Of a stretch of DNA of 64,000 bases, positions 35,702-47,090 are shown one piece after another; the stretch's first letter is position 1, and each line of letters begins with the position of its first letter. The DNA comes from Carya illinoinensis. Lineage: Eukaryota > Streptophyta > Magnoliopsida > Fagales > Juglandaceae. Under the pieces are notes generated by a model. It did not search any database and was not told the DNA's origin. It saw nothing but the letters and a program-made list of their open reading frames with translations. Location: contig NC_056752.1 in assembly GCF_018687715.1 (NCBI RefSeq), forward strand, positions 43,560,501 through 43,624,500. Reading direction: 5' to 3'. Position numbers and translations under genes: made by a program.

Positions 35702-37150
35702 CGATAGGCGGCCTCGGAGCGCCCCAGGACGAACCAGAGCTGCTCGTTCTTGTGTTTACGGTTCCTTATCGGTTGCTGTTCGGTTGCCGTTGCCGTTGGC
35801 TGTTTGAAACTCTCCTCTCTTCTACCAATTGGGCTTTTGGGTCCATCAAGATTTCGACCGAGTAAAGTTCAGAGCCCAATTAATTTGAAAAATGCTACTC
35901 AGTTGTCCCGATAAAAAAATTAAAATAATGCTACATATAGTCGTGAAATATATAAATACTATACAATTATTTTAAAAAAAATGAGATCTATGATTAAAAA
36001 AATTAATTTTTTTCATTTGAGTCTCATATTAATTTACTTTTTCCAAAAAGACTATGCGGCGCTTGTATAGCTACGATTGTAAATATTATTTTTTTTTTTT
36101 TTTATTTAATAATTAAAGAAATATTTTTTAATAATGTGTTAAATTTTTTAAAAATATTTAAGAATATAAAAAAAAAATGCTCTTATCGGACCGTCTTGTG
36201 CTACTTCTTCGATGGATGTAACACTACTCAATTAATTTTAAGGATGTCGGCTCCTCATTGGTTGGATGAATGTTTATTTTAGGTTGCTCTCTTGGAAATA
36301 AATCAAGTTGAGATATGATATGTTAGATTATAAATTACTTTTCATTATATGGTATTAAGCTAAGATTTCTTTATAAAGTGATTTAGTTCCGAGAGCATTA
36401 GATCTTTAAATGTTATTCAAATTTTAATTTGAAAAATAATGTAGGTTGCTAGCTTCTCCAAAATCTTTCTTAGATTTAATATAAAAAGGGAGAGAGAGTT
36501 TGATTTATTAAGTTCAATGTGAATGCTAGCCCCCAATCTCAAACACAACCCCACACTATAACAAACACACCCCATATATATAGATATATATGTATATATA
36601 TTTTTTAACATTTGGAGAGGGAGTTTCGAACTTCAGACTTCTATTTTACTAACTGACATGTCTTTAGCACACCCCACATTTTAAATGGTGACAACTCCCT
36701 CCTTTTTTTTTTTTTTTTTTTTTTTGAAACTTACAACCAGTTAAAAGATGATATTAGCCTATTTATAATAAAAAATTCATTATTAATCCCAATTAAAATA
36801 ATAATAAATTAATGGTCCCAATAACCATGGTTGTGGATTCTATTGATTTTTTTATATATATAATAGTCATTCTATTTGTAAATTTGTGTAGATAACATGT
36901 GGCAAAATTTAATTCGCGAGGTTTAGATTTGGAGATTTTTCTTAAATATTTTCTAATAATAATATAGCCTTTTTAAGATTACATGGCATCCGTTATGGCA
37001 TTCACATGAATCATGAATGTCGTATTTAATGTCTACCAGACGTATTTATGCTTACAAATAAGATGATGTTTTTGGCGGTGGGAATGCTTGGGAAAAGGCG
37101 AGGGTACTTCCAGTTCCTGCGCAACCGAAAAAGCAGCATAGCCTAGACAG
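35702..37150. other. Promoter side of the CtpA-like gene and AT-rich intergenic DNA
   Basis: GC-rich sequence continues to about 35800, as expected for the 5' UTR and promoter. Beyond it lie one MITE-like element (35925-36095), a T20 run near 36706-36725 and otherwise featureless AT-rich DNA. Confidence 0.5.
35925..36095. mobile_element. MITE-like inverted repeat, family C copy 1
   Basis: ATGCTACATATAGTCGTGAAAT on the left is the imperfect complement of the right end around TATAGCTACGATTGTAAAT. A second member lies at 48785-48945. Confidence 0.45.
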
Positions 37151-37400
37151 TATATCATTTCAAGGTGATGATACATTTATCACTTTTTTATTATTATTTT
37201 ATTATTTATAATATATTTATTTTTTTATTATTTTCTTTTAAATATTTTTTTACCATTCTTAGTCATTAAGAAAAAATTTTAAAAATTTTAGTGATAGTCA
37301 CTTATTCAATTATTAAGTAAAAGAAAATTTTAAAATAAAATTAAAAAATTAAAAAAAATGATAAAATAGTGATAAGACTATCATTATTCTTCAAGAAATA
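37150..37400. mobile_element. Possible degenerate palindromic MITE
   Basis: GGTGATGATACATTTATCAC on the left is mirrored by GTGATAAGACTATCATTATTC on the right around an AT-rich core. Homology to the 24115-24250 palindrome is weak. Confidence 0.35.
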
Positions 37401-37587
37401 TATGCCACTGATCTACAAACTTAGCACGTGAGTATTTTTGGCCTCTCGAGAAAGAGTAAATTCTATTTACAGCTCCCAAATGAAGATTACTGTGCAAATC
37501 TCACTTAAACAAAACGATTTGTTTCGTTTAAGTGAAGCAGAAGAAATAATGCTGCCCCCTTAGATTGAATAAGCCCCTTCACACATC

Positions 37588-37802
37588 TTTAGGCCAAGAT
37601 TGATTACACAAAATTAAAAAATTTATCTCATCTCATTTTAACTCATTATTACAATTTTTTCAATTTTTCATTAAAATATAACAACTAATTTTATATTTTT
37701 AAATTTTAATATAAAATTAATATTATAAAATTATATTATAATAATATTTTATTTATTATTATTTAAAACATCTTTTCTCATCTTATAACCAAACGGGCTT
37801 AA
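37588..37802. mobile_element. MITE-like element, family E copy 2 (inverted)
   Basis: TTATCTCATCTCATTTTAACTC at the left and TTTTCTCATCTTATAACCAAACGGGC at the right are the reverse-strand forms of the GAGATGAG family. It lies next to a GC-rich patch. Confidence 0.45.
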
Positions 37803-38818
37803 CTCGCCCCTTTGCAGCCCCCTTCGATTCCCCAAGCCAGTTCGCTGCTCGCCGTTTGCATTCGCTGTTTGTCGTCGCCCCTTCGAATGGCAGGGACTCC
37901 CTTCGACATTGCCCCTTCTCCTTCACCGTCGCCCCTTCGAACGACTGAGAAGAGCACTTCCTTCATGTCTCGCCTTCACTGCCGCCCCTTCTCCTTCGGC
38001 TTGAGACTCTTGTATCATTAGACTGAATCCAAACTTGCTTCCATTCCAGGCCAAGTGAAGTCACTAGAAAGTCCTCTAGCTTAAATCTTTGATTTGAAGG
38101 CATGAATCACTTGAGCTTGTAGGAGTTGTTGGTGATGTGGTTCTTTTGGCAGTATACTCTGAAATATTGTTGGAAGTTCTTCCATTCCAGACCAAGTGAA
38201 GTTGTTGGAGAAATTCACAATGGATGCTTGATTTCTTCTAATTCATAATCCGGATCCAACTACCATGTGATCGAATATCACCACCTTATTTCAATATTTT
38301 ATTTTGGACAAAATTCTATTCTTTGAACCCTCTATTCCATAGAAATTATTTATGCACCCTGAATGATTTAAAATAAAATAAAATAAAAAAAGCACCCAGA
38401 ACAACCACCCAGAACAATTGTGAATCAAAGTCTCAAAAGCAACCAGATTGATTAAAAAAAAAAAAAACAACCAACCCAAAACAACCACAAAGCATAAACG
38501 CCCAGGAGAATAGCACTTCGGGTTTAAGAACAATCTGATTTTTCTGATTTCAAGTTGTAAATTCCTTAGCTGTGGAGGAGGCTGGTGATGGTGGAGGAGA
38601 AGAGCAGTGCGATGTTGGAAGAGGTCGTCCCATCGATGGTGGAGGAGGTCGCTGAGAGAGAAAAATTGTAATTTTGATTTTTGAAGTGTGGGCAGAGCAA
38701 TGAAAGATTCGGGCTAATTTTGTCAATTCATTAACATACAGGTGCACACGTGTAGGACTGCAAAGAAGTCACAAAGAGGGGACTGTATGTAGCACTGCAG
38801 GAAACGTGAGATAAACTT
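37803..38818. other. Intergenic, GC-rich patch with recurring GCCCCTTCG words
   Basis: Words such as CGCCCCTTCGAA recur between 37805 and 38000. A 28-bp block with CCATTCCAG(G/A)CCAAGTGAAG occurs twice (about 38040 and 38180). The ORFs here carry no domain I know. It may be an old transposon remnant. Confidence 0.4.
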
Positions 38819-38823
38819 TTCTC
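38819..38823. other. Target-site duplication, left (TTCTC)
   Basis: Identical to 43491-43495 on the other side of the copia element. Confidence 0.9.
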
Positions 38824-39186
38824 TGTTATAAACTATCTTGAATTGTATGACCACATTTATCTAGTCGTCAAGTGCATAGTGCCAGCATAGTGCCAGCATA
38901 GTACTGCATAGTAACTGGCATAGTGAATGGCTGACATAGCACAGTGCATAGTACCAGCATAGTACTGCATAGTAACTAGCATAGTGAATGACCGACATAT
39001 GCACAGTGTCAGCATAGTACTGCATAGTAAGCTAGCATAGTTCCCTTTGTACGCCTATATATATCGTTGAATTCTTTAATAAATTCATAAATTTCATAAC
39101 TTCTCTGAGTTCTATCTCTCTCTCTCCTTTTAGAAAGTTTTATAATAAATCCATCTCTCTCTTTACTTTTCGATAGTTTCATAACA
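38824..39186 (+). repeat. Left LTR of the copia element
   Basis: 363 bp, TGTTATAAAC...CATAACA. The U3 part is built from many copies of GCATAGT with small variants (GCATAGTACTGCATAGTAAC). A TATA-like CTATATATATC lies near 39055. Confidence 0.95.
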
Positions 39187-39200
39187 CGTTATCAGCACGA
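39187..39200 (+). other. Primer-binding site of the copia element
   Basis: CGTTATCAGCACGA directly abuts the left LTR, a form common in plant copia elements. Confidence 0.75.
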
Positions 39201-39288
39201 AAGTTCTGACGATTTTGAAGCTAGTAGTCCTCTATTTCAAGTAAGTTTTTCAATATATTTTTATATTCCTGATTTATATATGTAAAAA

Positions 39289-39570
39289 ATGTCAAATCTT
39301 ACAAAATTGGAATTCGTTGCTCTTGACATTTCTGGAAAAAATTATTTATCTTGGATCCTTGATGCTGAGATCCATCTGGAAGCGATGAACCTGGGAAATA
39401 CAATTAAAGAAGGAAATCAAGGGTCCCTGCAGGACCGTGCTAAGGCAATGATTTTCCTTTGGCATCATCTTCATGAAGAACTAAAAACTGAGTATCTAAC
39501 GGTGAAAGATCCAATTTCTTTGAGGATTCTAGTGGTAGAGTTGATCATGAAAGTGTTCCTTTTTAATTAA
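39289..39570 (+). pseudogene. Truncated copia gag
   Basis: An ORF of 93 codons opens MSNLTKLEFVALDISGKNYL and contains WILDAEIHLEAMNL and KAMIFLWHHLHEELKTEYL, the usual N-terminal gag pattern of plant copia elements. It stops after ILVVELIMKVFLFN, where the family normally continues, so a frameshift or deletion has cut it. Confidence 0.8.
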
Positions 39571-40600
39571 TGTATTTCCTTTATCTTATTATAAAATATT
39601 TTTATATTCTACAATATTTTGTAGTAATGAAAGTTTTATTTATTTATACTTGTTATAAATTATTGATGATATGATTTATCTGAGAATGGAAATGGAGCAT
39701 CCCTGAAGGATCGCCCTAAATCAATAATTTTATTGAGTATCGCATATGAGTGATACTTGTACCAAAAGCTCATTATGATTTATGCACCTGAAGTTGCATA
39801 ATTGAAATTGTGGAAAGAATATATATTTGAATGAACGTCTCGAATGTGCTCCTGAAATAGCAATATCGAGTATGCTCCTGAAGTAACAATATAAAATGTA
39901 AACGTTCACAATATATTATAAATTTGTATCAGGTCTTTCAGTGACTGAACAAAATAATGAGCTTTTAATAAGAATTATTATTCACGTCTTACTAGATCTA
40001 CATCATTCCCTGAAGTGAATAATAATGAATTTATATCATTCTATTCCCTGAAGTGAAAAGAATAATGCGTTTCATTCAAATAAACTAAGAGATTGGACGT
40101 GATAATGAGTATCTTTTTGGGCCAAAAGCTCGTATTGGAAAAGCTGTAAGCTTTCTCTTTGAGATGATATTATACAAATTATTGAATCAAATATTATGAT
40201 GCATCAAAAGGTGATATGATTCAAAATATTTATATCTTTTTATGGTTATCTTGATCATCCAAAATCAATTACGATAAGTAGAATGATTTTCATATGGACG
40301 TCCATAAAAGAACCAGAAGATTCTTTTACTATAAAGTCTTACCACCAGAAGTAGAAAGAAAAATTTGCTTGAAGCAAATAAGATGAAATTATTCAATGTT
40401 ATCTTGATTATCATATGTGAACTAGAAGTTCAGATGATAATTAATTTTGGATGCAATAAGATAAAAATGTCTCATATTCTAACTGTTAAAATCCCAGCGA
40501 GGATTGAAGTCCCTGTAAGACAATTAAGAAATTCAGCAGTCTAAAAATATGTATAAAGGCATGTGAGACTTATCGATACAAAAGATAGAGTATCTTAAAA
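39571..40600 (+). pseudogene. Scrambled copia internal region
   Basis: No long frame survives. The words CCTGAAG and CTCCTGAA(G/A) recur many times here and on to about 41650, which suggests a low-complexity Pro-Glu-rich coding stretch that has been broken and partly duplicated. Confidence 0.5.
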
Positions 40601-40732
40601 GAGAAAGACACAAATAATTTGGTGCTCCTGAAGAGGCCATACCCACAAAACAAGCAATAAAGTCCATCCAAATTCTCTGTATAAAATTCTCCTATATAAA
40701 CACTTGAAGAGTGCCTCCTGAAGAGGTTTTTC

Positions 40733-41080
40733 ATGAAAATGTCTTCCCTTGAAGAGGGACAGATACCTGAAAATAAAGAGATCTCGTTACATTTCATGAA
40801 TAATGGAGAAATTATGGATAGAAATAAAATCGTTGTCGACAACGTATTTCCATATGAGATGGCAATTGACATTACCAGAAGTAATGGAGAAAGTGAATCA
40901 AGAACCGTCGAAGAATACCGACGTAAAATATTGGCCAATATTTGAAAGAAACAATTCCTTCAGAATTGATTCACTAGTAAAATATGATGCATCGGGACTT
41001 ATAGTCCAAACACCTAAAGAGGTGATGCTTGTTGAATGTCAGTGGGTATTTATGGAAAGAAAATAAAAATGTGATATATA
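40733..41080 (+). pseudogene. Copia integrase-RT linker and start of reverse transcriptase
   Basis: The frame at 40733-40945 reads EGQIPENKEISLHFMNNGEI and RNKIVVDNVFPYEMAIDI, a known landmark just before RT in plant copia Pol. 41028-41066 reads LVECQWVFMERK, the decayed form of the KWVFxxK block. Stops separate the two. Confidence 0.75.
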
Positions 41081-41841
41081 AATCACGAGTCAGTTTCTCA
41101 ATTCCTGCAGAATTGATATCACTAAGTAAAATGTGATAAATATGGACTTGAAGTCCAAACACCTAAAGATGTGATTTTTGTTAAATATCAGTGGATATTT
41201 ATATACATGATATAAAAAGCCTGAAGCTTTTAATATGAAAATGTAATATAGAAATCACAAGTTAGTTTCTCGAAGAAACAATATTGATATGATTTTAAAG
41301 TGGTTGAAATCATATTGAGATTTTTATTAGCTTGAAAGTTACCGAGAGTTTGGATATGCATGTTTAACTGCATATTTATATGGATCATTGGATCATAATA
41401 TATATATATATGAAAATCCCTGAAGGATAGAAAATGTCTGAAACTTCTAATATGAATACATTTGGAAATATGTATTCTATCAAGTTTCAAAGATCCTTAT
41501 ATGACCTAAAGCAATCCAAACGCAAATGGAAACAAGCTATTATTGCAGTTTATATATATGATTTAAATGTCATTGAGGCTCCAGAAGAGCTCATGAAAAC
41601 TGCACATATTTGAAATATAGATCTGAAACCCTTGCGGCTTCAAGGGGAAGATGGATGATGTTATTAGTCATGAAATACCATCTTTTAATACAATTAATAT
41701 TTCAGATTCATATTATGAGTTTGATATGAAGTGTGCATTATTAAAGAAGAAATGAAAGGGAGCACACAGAACATCTACCAAAAGATAGAAACACAAATAT
41801 GAATATTTGTGAAATATTATTTTATTATCTTGAAGCAAGAA

Positions 41842-42267
41842 TTACAGAAATTTAAGGCACTTTGCCTCATTCTTCAAATGCTCTTGTTCTTCAAGAATCT
41901 GCATGGCATCCCTATCTAAAGGGGTGGGCAATCGAAAAGAAGATTTAAGCAAGGATTTTAAATTCCTATTCTCTTGCTTTATTGATTCTATCTTCATGTT
42001 GGACTCCAGAAGAAGTCGCTGAAGTATAGCAATATTCTCGTGGAGATTGTCAATTCCACAAGTTCTGGATTGCAGTCGCTGAGAAAATGCGACAATGGAT
42101 GATGAGTATCGGGTACCGAGACTCACAAGCTCATAGATAGCTTCATTATCTGACCTATGAGTCAGATCATTATATTGTATGATAGCACCTGTGGTAGAAG
42201 CAGGAACAGCTGATGAACGAGGTGCAGAGTACCTCATATATTGGCCACGAGAAGATCGCTGAGCCAT
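41842..42267 (-). CDS. Intact antisense ORF inside the copia element, unknown product (141 aa)
   Basis: The ATG at 42267 opens MAQRSSRGQYMRYSAPRSSA and the frame runs 141 codons to a stop at 41842. The first 45 residues are Ser/Arg/Ala-rich and disordered-looking. The middle and C-terminal parts (about 75-140) are Leu/Glu/Lys-rich (NLHENIAILQRLLLESN, EEQEHLKNEAK) and look like a coiled coil. No transmembrane segment or signal peptide is visible, and I do not recognise the family. A TATAAAA box lies 102-108 bp upstream, a pyrimidine-rich leader follows, and an AATAAA lies near 41820 downstream, all on the minus strand. The sense strand at this place should code for RT and RNase H but does not. 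It could be a captured host gene piece, an element-borne extra ORF, or chance. Confidence 0.5.
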   Translation of the reverse strand: MAQRSSRGQYMRYSAPRSSAVPASTTGAIIQYNDLTHRSDNEAIYELVSLGTRYSSSIVAFSQRLQSRTCGIDNLHENIAILQRLLLESNMKIESIKQENRNLKSLLKSSFRLPTPLDRDAMQILEEQEHLKNEAKCLKFL

Positions 42268-42368
42268 TGTAGGATAAGAATGCAGAAAGAGATTGCAGAG
42301 TAAAAATGCAATATGATTACAGAAAAGTGAAGAAGATGAGATGCGAATGAAGATGAGCTGAATATCTC

Positions 42369-42375
42369 TTTTATA
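42369..42375 (-). promoter_or_regulatory. TATA box of the antisense ORF
   Basis: On the minus strand CTATAAAAGAG, about 100 bp before the ATG at 42267, with a CATCTTCATTCGCATC leader behind it. A direct repeat of CGCCTGACA lies upstream (about 42449-42470, read on the plus strand). Confidence 0.4.
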
Positions 42376-42680
42376 GAGAAAATTATGATACAGCATCTCT
42401 CGTGAAGCAAAAGAAAAGAGACGAAATATAGCTTCATAGCTCTGCGGCGCCTGACAGCACGCCTGACACCTACAGAGGAGTTGAAAATCCGCGGTGCTTG
42501 TCTGATCTTAAAAGGCTGGCCACCGTTTTTATTAAAAAATGAGGTTAGCGGTTTAATATTGATGAATTCTCCACTAACTGTGTTATTTACAAGAACTCCA
42601 GAAGAGTACAACTCCAGAAGAGTAGTGATGAGCAGAAAGATCCATTGTAATTATTTTATCAACATGGATCAAGTCCACAG

Positions 42681-42905
42681 TTAGTTGGATGTACAGATGC
42701 GAGTTATCTTTCAGATACACACAAGAAGATCATTGCAATTCATGAGAAGAAAGTTGAAATTGATATCAAGAAGGTACAGTCAAGTAAAAATCTGGCAGAT
42801 TTATTCACTAAAGCACTACCAACTGCAACATTTAAGAAGATTATGCAGAACATTGGAATGCGGAGGTTTGAAGAGCTGTTATCATGCACTTTTCAGGAGA
42901 AGTAA
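42681..42905 (+). pseudogene. Copia RNase H and C-terminal Pol remnant
   Basis: A continuous frame reads LVGCTDASYLSDTHK, then jumps by deletion to IIAIHEKKVEIDIKKVQSSK, NLADLFTKALPT and a TAA at 42903. The NLADLFTKALP block is the standard end of copia Pol. The middle of RNase H is missing. Confidence 0.85.
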
Positions 42906-43127
42906 TGTCTTGAAAACTTGTGCTGATTATACTCTTTTTCCTTCGCTAAGGTTTTATCCTACTGGGTTTTCCTTTGCAAGGTTTTAATGAGGCAATCCTA
43001 AAGCACTCGGCGATACACATGAATACTGTACTCTTTTTCCTTCGCTATTGGTTTTTTCCCACAGGGTTTTTCCTTGGCAAGGTTTTAACGAGGCATATTC
43101 TTTAAATATGGTCATCCAAAGGGGAAG
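42906..43127 (+). other. Copia 3' UTR with two direct repeats and PPT
   Basis: CTCTTTTTCCTTCGCTA occurs at about 42930 and 43030, each followed by a CAAGGTTTTAA(T/C)GAGGCA block. The polypurine tract is AAAGGGGAAG just before the right LTR. Confidence 0.75.
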
Positions 43128-43490
43128 TGTTATAAACTATCTTGAATTGTATGACCACATTTATCTAGTCGTCAAGTGCATAGTGCTAGCATAGTACCAG
43201 CATAGTACTGCATAGTAACTGGCATAGTGAATGGCTGACATAGCACAGTGAATAGTACCAGCATAGTACTGCATAGTAACTAGCATAGTGAATGACCGAC
43301 ATATGCACAGTGCCAGCATAGTACTGCATAGTAAGCTAGCATAGTTCCCTTTGTACGCCTATATATATCGTTGAATTCTTTAAGAAATTCATAAATTTCA
43401 TAACTTCTCTGAGTTCTATCTCTCTCTCTCCTTTTAGAAAGTTTTATAATAAATCTATCTCTCATTTTACTTTTCGATAGTTTCATAACA
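43128..43490 (+). repeat. Right LTR of the copia element
   Basis: 363 bp, the same length as the left LTR and differing from it at about 8 positions. Confidence 0.95.
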
Positions 43491-43495
43491 TTCTC
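43491..43495. other. Target-site duplication, right (TTCTC)
   Basis: Matches 38819-38823 exactly. Confidence 0.9.
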
Positions 43496-45893
43496 TTTTT
43501 AATTGTATAATTTGTATTTCTGGGTCTCTGGCGCGTGAATATTTTCACTCTTCTAAAAAAGACGAGCTTTTCAAAAGTATGGTTTTTTTTTTTTTTTTTT
43601 TTTAGCAGCGAAAGTGGCAGCTGACGCGGAATTGAGAAATGGAAAATTATTTAGTTATGACTGGTTATTTAAAAATAAATTTATAAATTAATATGATTAA
43701 ATATGATATATTAAATTATAAAATTATTTTTATTATAAAAAATTTAATAAATTTCATAAAATTATGTTAATTTATAAATTTATTTTTTTATAATTTATTA
43801 TGTCTGTAAAAATTATTTTAAAAAATAAGGAAAAATCCCTAGAAATAAATAAATTAGATTCCCTGTCACTTCAAACTTCAATTAATATGTCAAAATGGAA
43901 AAAATCCTATGCGCTTATTTAGAGTCCTAAATTTGTTAATTATAGTTTAGATTTTATTTTTAAGAATTAATTACAAAAAAATGCAGAAAAATAGTCTAGA
44001 GAATACAAAGGTTGGATTGAATATTTGGAAATGCAATTAAATTCGAACTTTAGATATTCATTTGTTGATGGGCGGCCCGTCAGATTATAGAAATTATTGA
44101 GTTTGGACTTCTGACTTTTCAAAGTCAAATCTGTAATGCCTGCTGATCATAAATTAATTCTAGAAATTAAAACTTTTTGAATTTACTTTTATCTGACGGA
44201 CGACCAGTCCACAAAGCACCTTTGAAAGCCGTCTCTGTTTAATGTTCAACGTTGATGCATACAATACATCTACCTGCAGTCGCTTTTGCTTTTAGCCTAA
44301 ATTGTCTTTCGCGTCTGGATGTTCCGACTGGCTGGCTTAATCCCATTTTGGATGCGTATTCTCTCTTTTTTTTCATATTTATTTTTCTGGGTCTCTTTTG
44401 GATTCTCAGCATGTGGTTTGGTGACGTGAGGTTACATAAGAGAGTCTCACAAAATTAAAAGCATGAAAAATATTGAAAATTAGGTCTGTGCAAGCTCCAA
44501 AACCAGCCATGCCCAGTCATGCATTCTCGGATGAGTCGGAGGGTGTGGCCTGTGTATGGGTTCCGATAAGGTTAAAAGACTTTTTTTTATTCATATTTTT
44601 ATACTCTTAAATGTTTTTAAAAAATAATGATAAATACGTCCTACCATCTATTTAAATTTTTCTTTACGGTTAAAGTTGTTTAAAAAAAACTTCAAAAAAT
44701 TTAAAAAAAAAAAAAAAAGATAAGAATTTCAAATAAATCTATCATTATCTTATTAAAAATTATTTCATTAATTCATAAATAAAAAAAAAATTTATCAAAA
44801 GAATTCATTGACGTGACTTTAGCTTTTTCCTTCTCCGATTAGTTTTGGACGGCAAGGAAAATAGTTGCATCATATATGGGTATGCTCATTCAAAAAAGAA
44901 AAATTCTATATATCATTTTATCATCTTACTTCATCACATTAAGTAAAATAAGATATATTTAATATTATTAAATGATTATTTATTATATATTTTATTATTA
45001 TTAAATAGTAATAAATACGTCACATCATATATAATGTGATGTAAATGAAATAATAGTATAGTGTATATCATTATTTTATCAAGTAGTATACAAAAAATAA
45101 AAATAAAAATAAAATATTTTGAAAATTCAGGGCCGGGATTCAAACATCCCTATTCAAACGGCTTAAAAGGTCCAAATTGATTGCATCAGCTGGCAGATTA
45201 ATACCGGCCAAGTATAAGCACCAATTATTTAGTAGTGGTAGTTGTGGGGGTGGGGGTAACAAAAATGTGTTGTAAAAAGCACTCCTCCTCTCAACATCAT
45301 GGGAAACCTATGAGAAACACTGCTCCTCACTTTCATTTACTTGGCTTTCGTTTCATTACTAGGATAAATGCACAAAGCACGCCAAAAAGCAAGCATCGCT
45401 CTGGGAAAAGCAGTGTTCCCATCTACAACGGGTACAAAGACATTCCAGAAAGAAAAATAAAAATAAAGATGCTACTTTAACTTGGACCCAACTAACATTC
45501 CTGCCAAAATGCTCTATCCAACATAAGTATTATCATACAGCACACCATTGACCATTCCCACACCATATCATACAAATACAAACATTATCGAAATGATGCA
45601 GAGGAAGGAAATACACGAAATCCAGCTGGTCCAAGTTTCATTATCTCCTACAAACCAATCAAAATGACTCTCATGCTTATTTTCTCTCACATGTACCCCA
45701 TCACCCACACCAAGTTACCAACCATCCCACCCACCCACCCATCTATATCCCCAAGCCCTATCTTTTTTTTTTTTTTTTTTTTTTTCTTTTTTCTTTTTAT
45801 TTTCTTTTTTAATATATATATTAATAATAAATAGTAAATACCCACTACCCAATTTTTTTTTTAAAAAAAGAAAACGAAAAAGAAAAAAGGTTT
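43496..45893. other. AT-rich intergenic DNA, 3' side of the ammonium transporter
   Basis: No gene is supported. It holds a T19 run near 43586-43604, AT-rich inverted sequence near 43660-43800, a palindromic MITE-like element (44903-45085) and a T21 run near 45765-45785. The final 400 bp should include the transporter 3' UTR. Confidence 0.5.
44903..45085. mobile_element. MITE-like palindrome, same style as 24115-24250
   Basis: CTATATATCATTTTATCATC on the left and GTGTATATCATTATTTTATC on the right bound an AT-rich core with ATTAAATGATTATTTATTAT and TATTATTATTAAATAGTAAT. CACATC and GATGTG words appear in mirrored positions. Confidence 0.45.
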
Positions 45894-46890
45894 CTAGATT
45901 GGAGGGGGAGTAGTAGAACGTGGTTCAACTTTTCTCAACTGAATCCCCTGCTTCTGCGAATCATCATCGTCGTGATAAATGTAAGCGAAGCCCCCATGCC
46001 GGGTCAAATCCATACCCGCCATTTCGTCCTCTGCCGATATCCGCAAAAGCTTCAGCTTATGCAGCACAAAAAACAAGGGACCCATGGTCGCACTGACCCA
46101 CCCGACTATGACCAGGATCTGGATCACGTGAGCTGCCAGCAACTTCCCTCCCCCACCCATGAACAACCCGTATGGCCTACCCGGTTTGTTCGAGTACACC
46201 TCGTTCACGTATTTCTCCCTTGCGAACAGCGCAGTGAATATTATCCCCCACGCACCGCACCCTCCGTGCAGCTGTGTCGCCTCCAACGGGTCGTCGAATT
46301 TCAACTTCTCCGCCAATTTGTTGCAGGAGATCAGTACCAACGCCGACACGAACCCGCAGATGATTGCCGCCCAGGGCTCCACCACGGAGCAACCGGCGGT
46401 GATCGCTGCGAATCCACCGAGTAATCCGTTGCACACGTCCGTCACGTTCCAGTGGCCGGATAGGATTCTCTTGCCGAAGAGAGTGGTGAGAGCCGCGGTG
46501 CTACCAGCCAGGGTCGTGGTTACGGCAGTGCGACCGACGGCGCTCCATTGCCCGTAGTAGCTCCCGGAACTGTAAGGACTGAGTATCTTGTTGAAGGAGC
46601 CGGGGTTGAACCCGTACCAACCGAACCATAGGAGAAAGGTACCGAGGACGACGAGGGAGGCGCTGTGCCCACGGAGAGCGACGGACCGGCCAGAGTGGTC
46701 GAACCGGCCGATTCTAGGGCCTTCGATCAGGGCACCCCAGAGACCGGCAACGCCTCCGACCAAGTGGACAACTCCAGAGCCAGCGAAATCGATGACGCCA
46801 CTGCCAAACAAAAGGTTGTCTGTGTTGGAAGCGCTGGCCCAGCCGTCAGGGGACCAAATCCAGTGGGATACGACAGGGTAGACGAAGCCA

Positions 46891-46925
<35 letters not shown>

Positions 46926-46968
46926 CTGGGTGCGCTCGGCGATGGAGCCGCTAGTGATACCTGCAGCT

Positions 46969-46999
<31 letters not shown>

Positions 47000-47045
47000 T
47001 ACTGTAGTCATAGGACGAGGAAGGAATTTCCTTGAGTCCGAAGAA

Positions 47046-47090
<45 letters not shown>

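Larger units (their letters stand above)
38824..43490 (+). mobile_element. Copia-type LTR retrotransposon, decayed, with an antisense ORF
   Basis: The LTRs are 38824-39186 and 43128-43490, both 363 bp; I count 8 substitutions and no indel between them. Both run TG...CA. A perfect 5-bp target duplication TTCTC lies at 38819-38823 and 43491-43495. The PBS (CGTTATCAGCACGA, 39187-39200) follows the left LTR and the PPT (AAAGGGGAAG, 43118-43127) precedes the right one. Coding remnants occur in copia order: gag start, integrase-RT linker, RT, RNase H C terminus. They are frame-shifted and deleted. About 0.9 kb between the RT and RNase H remnants carries an intact ORF on the other strand. Confidence 0.95.

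Noticed and set aside
37812..38021. 69-codon ORF, Pro/Ser-rich
   Set aside because: It sits in a repetitive GCCCCTTCG patch. The composition explains the open frame.
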